From Delphinapterus leucas (taxonomy: Eukaryota; Chordata; Mammalia; Artiodactyla; Monodontidae), in contig NW_022098036.1 in the NCBI RefSeq assembly GCF_002288925.2, positions 37,374,265-37,438,264 on the forward strand: 64,000 nt of DNA. The letters run 5' to 3'. How positions within the stretch are numbered: position 1 is the first letter of the stretch; every line of letters begins with the position of its first letter. This document shows positions 61,935 to 64,000 of the stretch, piece after piece. The translations under genes were made by a program, and so were the position numbers. The notes beneath the pieces were generated by a model. The model saw only the letters and a program-made list of their open reading frames with translations, was not told the origin of the DNA and searched no databases.

Positions 61935-64000
61935 TTTCTGTTTAAATAATAAAAAGGGGTCAAAATCCTATAAAATCTGCAGAAACAACCATAACTCTCC
62001 TTATAGACTGTTTAGGATCTATTCAAATCTTTTTGGAACTTGAATAGCTCCAGCAGGCTTCTAACATATGATTCTGACCCATGATTCTCCCTCTGCACCT
62101 GATGAGATAGAATAAGGCTTTGCCCATCCAAAGGGGCCACAGCTCTAAGCTCTCCTAAGGACCCAGTAAGTAATCTTACTTTTTCAACTTGATCTTTATT
62201 AAGACTCCTTAATTATAACTGCAGAAGACATGGTCCTACCTTTCATAATTACCCTCATCCCAGACTCAGCCCAAATCACTGAAGCTTATTCTTAAAAGCC
62301 TGTATCAACAACACAGAAGAATGAAAAAGTTAGAAATTCTGAAGTGTTCAAGGTAGAAATGGGATATTATATGGTTTGGGCAATTAGCCTACTCTTAATT
62401 TATTCATTTTCTAAGGCAAATTATTTTAGCCTCATTGGTTTTTGCTGCTAATGATTTGTGTCTAACATCATTCCCCCTTTGATTAATATATTTCACTGGC
62501 TTGGCACATTTTTCTAGTAGTGATTCCTTTTGCACTAATTTTGATTGCTGACTTCAACTGAATGAGACACTCCATTTTATCAATTCTCTTAAAAACAAGC
62601 CAGGATTCTGCATGCTTCCTACTTATGTCAGAGCTACAGTAAGAGCCACCCTTAACATGAAATGACTGTCCAAAGACTCCTATTACTTCCCTCTGGTAGA
62701 TACTTCCCTCTGGTAGTTACACAAAGAAGGAAATAGGAAAAGCTTCTCTGTGTTGTCAGACACGAAAGAATACTCAAGCATCTTTGCTTTATCAATGAAA
62801 TACTGGCCAAGTTTAAACCACAATAATGACTTCAACTTCCTGGTAACTTTCTGTCCTTTCTTTCTTGTTACTTCCTTTCCTGCTCTCTTTTCAGATTCAG
62901 GCCTGGAGTTAAACCAGATGCTCTGCTTTTCTTTAACTGTCCTTACTTCCCTATTTAGGTACCAGAAAAATCATAAATGAAATCTGTTGTTGTACTCCAT
63001 TTGGACTGAAGAGTCAAATTGTGCCTCTCCCCCCATTCTATGTTCTGAAAGTAAGAATCCTGATTCTCTATGTTCACTGTTGAGAATGAAAAATTAATAT
63101 GAAGGGACAAAATCTGGGCAAGGCCCCATCTCTCTCCTTAGGAAACACTTGATCCACTGACAGGGAAGTAAAACCAGTAACCTGAGTCCACAGCTTCAAT
63201 CATTCCTAGAGTGTGGGTGAACCTATGAATAGGCTAAGAACACATTTTTCACTCAGGCAAAAAGATCTATCCAAAGTAAACAAGAGCTTTGAACTGAAAA
63301 GAAAGGGGATGATCAGAGATGAGAAACCTAATACCCTACTGCAAAGTTCTAGGGAAGAAGGACATGTAACTAGATAGGTGACAAAGCCTAACCTTGCCAA
63401 AGGGGAGAACCATGTGAAGAAATAGCTAATGATGTACCAAATGAGAAGGGGAGGTGACATGCTGGTTCCTGCATCCAGACCAGAGCAAGATGTGACTGAA
63501 AGGCCTAAAACCTGAGGAAGGAATTCAAGGACTTCATGACAAAGAATAGGAAAGTACCTTCATCTTCCAAAGGTGCCAGGACTAGGGCTGATCCAAGGCC
63601 AATCACTGATATAGAGCAGAAGATAATCTGGGTCAGCTATATACAGTCAGAGGGCTGCAGCAGGAGGCCTTCCCTGCATGTCACACAGGTTAGAAAAGAA
63701 GCTCTGAGAAGCAGGGCCTTCCCAGACTTAGGAATTGCTCCAACCCAAAACTACATAAAACAAGAAGTGAGAATATCAGTAGTTGACAGTGGACAACAAT
63801 AACTCTTCTTTTTTTTTACTTTGGTTGCTTTATTTCTATGGTTTTCTTGATAAAATTACCCATTTAAACTTTCTGGTCATTAAGTAGTTTTATCAGGTGA
63901 AAAGTGTCTCTACACCTGTGTTAACAGGAACCAGCACACTGGTGAAGTAATGACACGTTAGATCTACTCTAACGCTTGAGAAATTTGCATAAATGGCTTG
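61935..64000. other. Intron to the window end, nothing recognised
   Basis: AT-moderate sequence with short chance frames (62750-62980, 63206-63460, 63536-63802). None has a recognisable domain or splice-flanked NUBPL match. 63180-63810 is purine-rich and may be an old repeat. Confidence 0.5.

Overview
This is mammalian nuclear DNA, almost certainly from a cetacean (whale or dolphin). At least thirteen tRNA-derived SINEs of the CHR type are present. They open with 'ggcttccctggtggcgcag' or 'gacttccctggtggtccag' and carry the box B motif 'ggttcg'. This family is shared by whales, hippos and ruminants, and the 'gttgagagtc...gcatgccgcgg' form is the one abundant in whales. I saw no Bov-B or pig-type SINE. 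There are no bacterial-style genes, operons, CRISPR arrays or rRNA genes.

The one host coding exon I can identify lies on the minus strand at 9858-9951. It encodes 31 codons plus one base and matches NUBPL (IND1), the mitochondrial P-loop ATPase that supplies Fe-S clusters to respiratory complex I. The rest of the window is best read as NUBPL intron: 9952-64000 upstream of this exon in transcript order, and 1-9857 downstream. I found no second NUBPL exon.

The most striking structure is a full-length but ORF-dead L1 (3265-9848, plus strand, antisense to NUBPL). It inserted exactly across the 5' splice site of that exon. Its perfect 18-bp target-site duplication (3247-3264 and 9849-9866) is made of the last 9 exon bases plus the first 9 intron bases. 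The host therefore now has two intact copies of the same splice donor, 6.6 kb apart, one at each end of the L1.

Layout: 1-1696, antisense L1 with an internal deletion; 1697-2300, unidentified retropseudogene-like insert; 3247-9866, the splice-site L1 with a nested SINE and an artefactual 100-N gap; 9858-9951, NUBPL exon; 10-25 kb, intron with L2, MIR and SINE copies and a 1-kb 5'-truncated L1; 25.4-33 kb, layered old L1 fragments; 33.2-39.25 kb, old antisense L1 holding a Tigger-type DNA transposon and a 107-bp tandem duplication; 40-55 kb, intron with a mariner MITE, MER5A, L2, MIR, an L3/CR1-like piece, SINEs, a short L1 3' end and an LTR-like block; 56.6-61.9 kb, a nearly complete L1 with an 18-bp target-site duplication and a mutated reverse-transcriptase active site; 62-64 kb, intron with nothing recognised.

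Repeat family names come from memory of consensus sequences and were not checked against a database. Boundaries not fixed by a target-site duplication are approximate.
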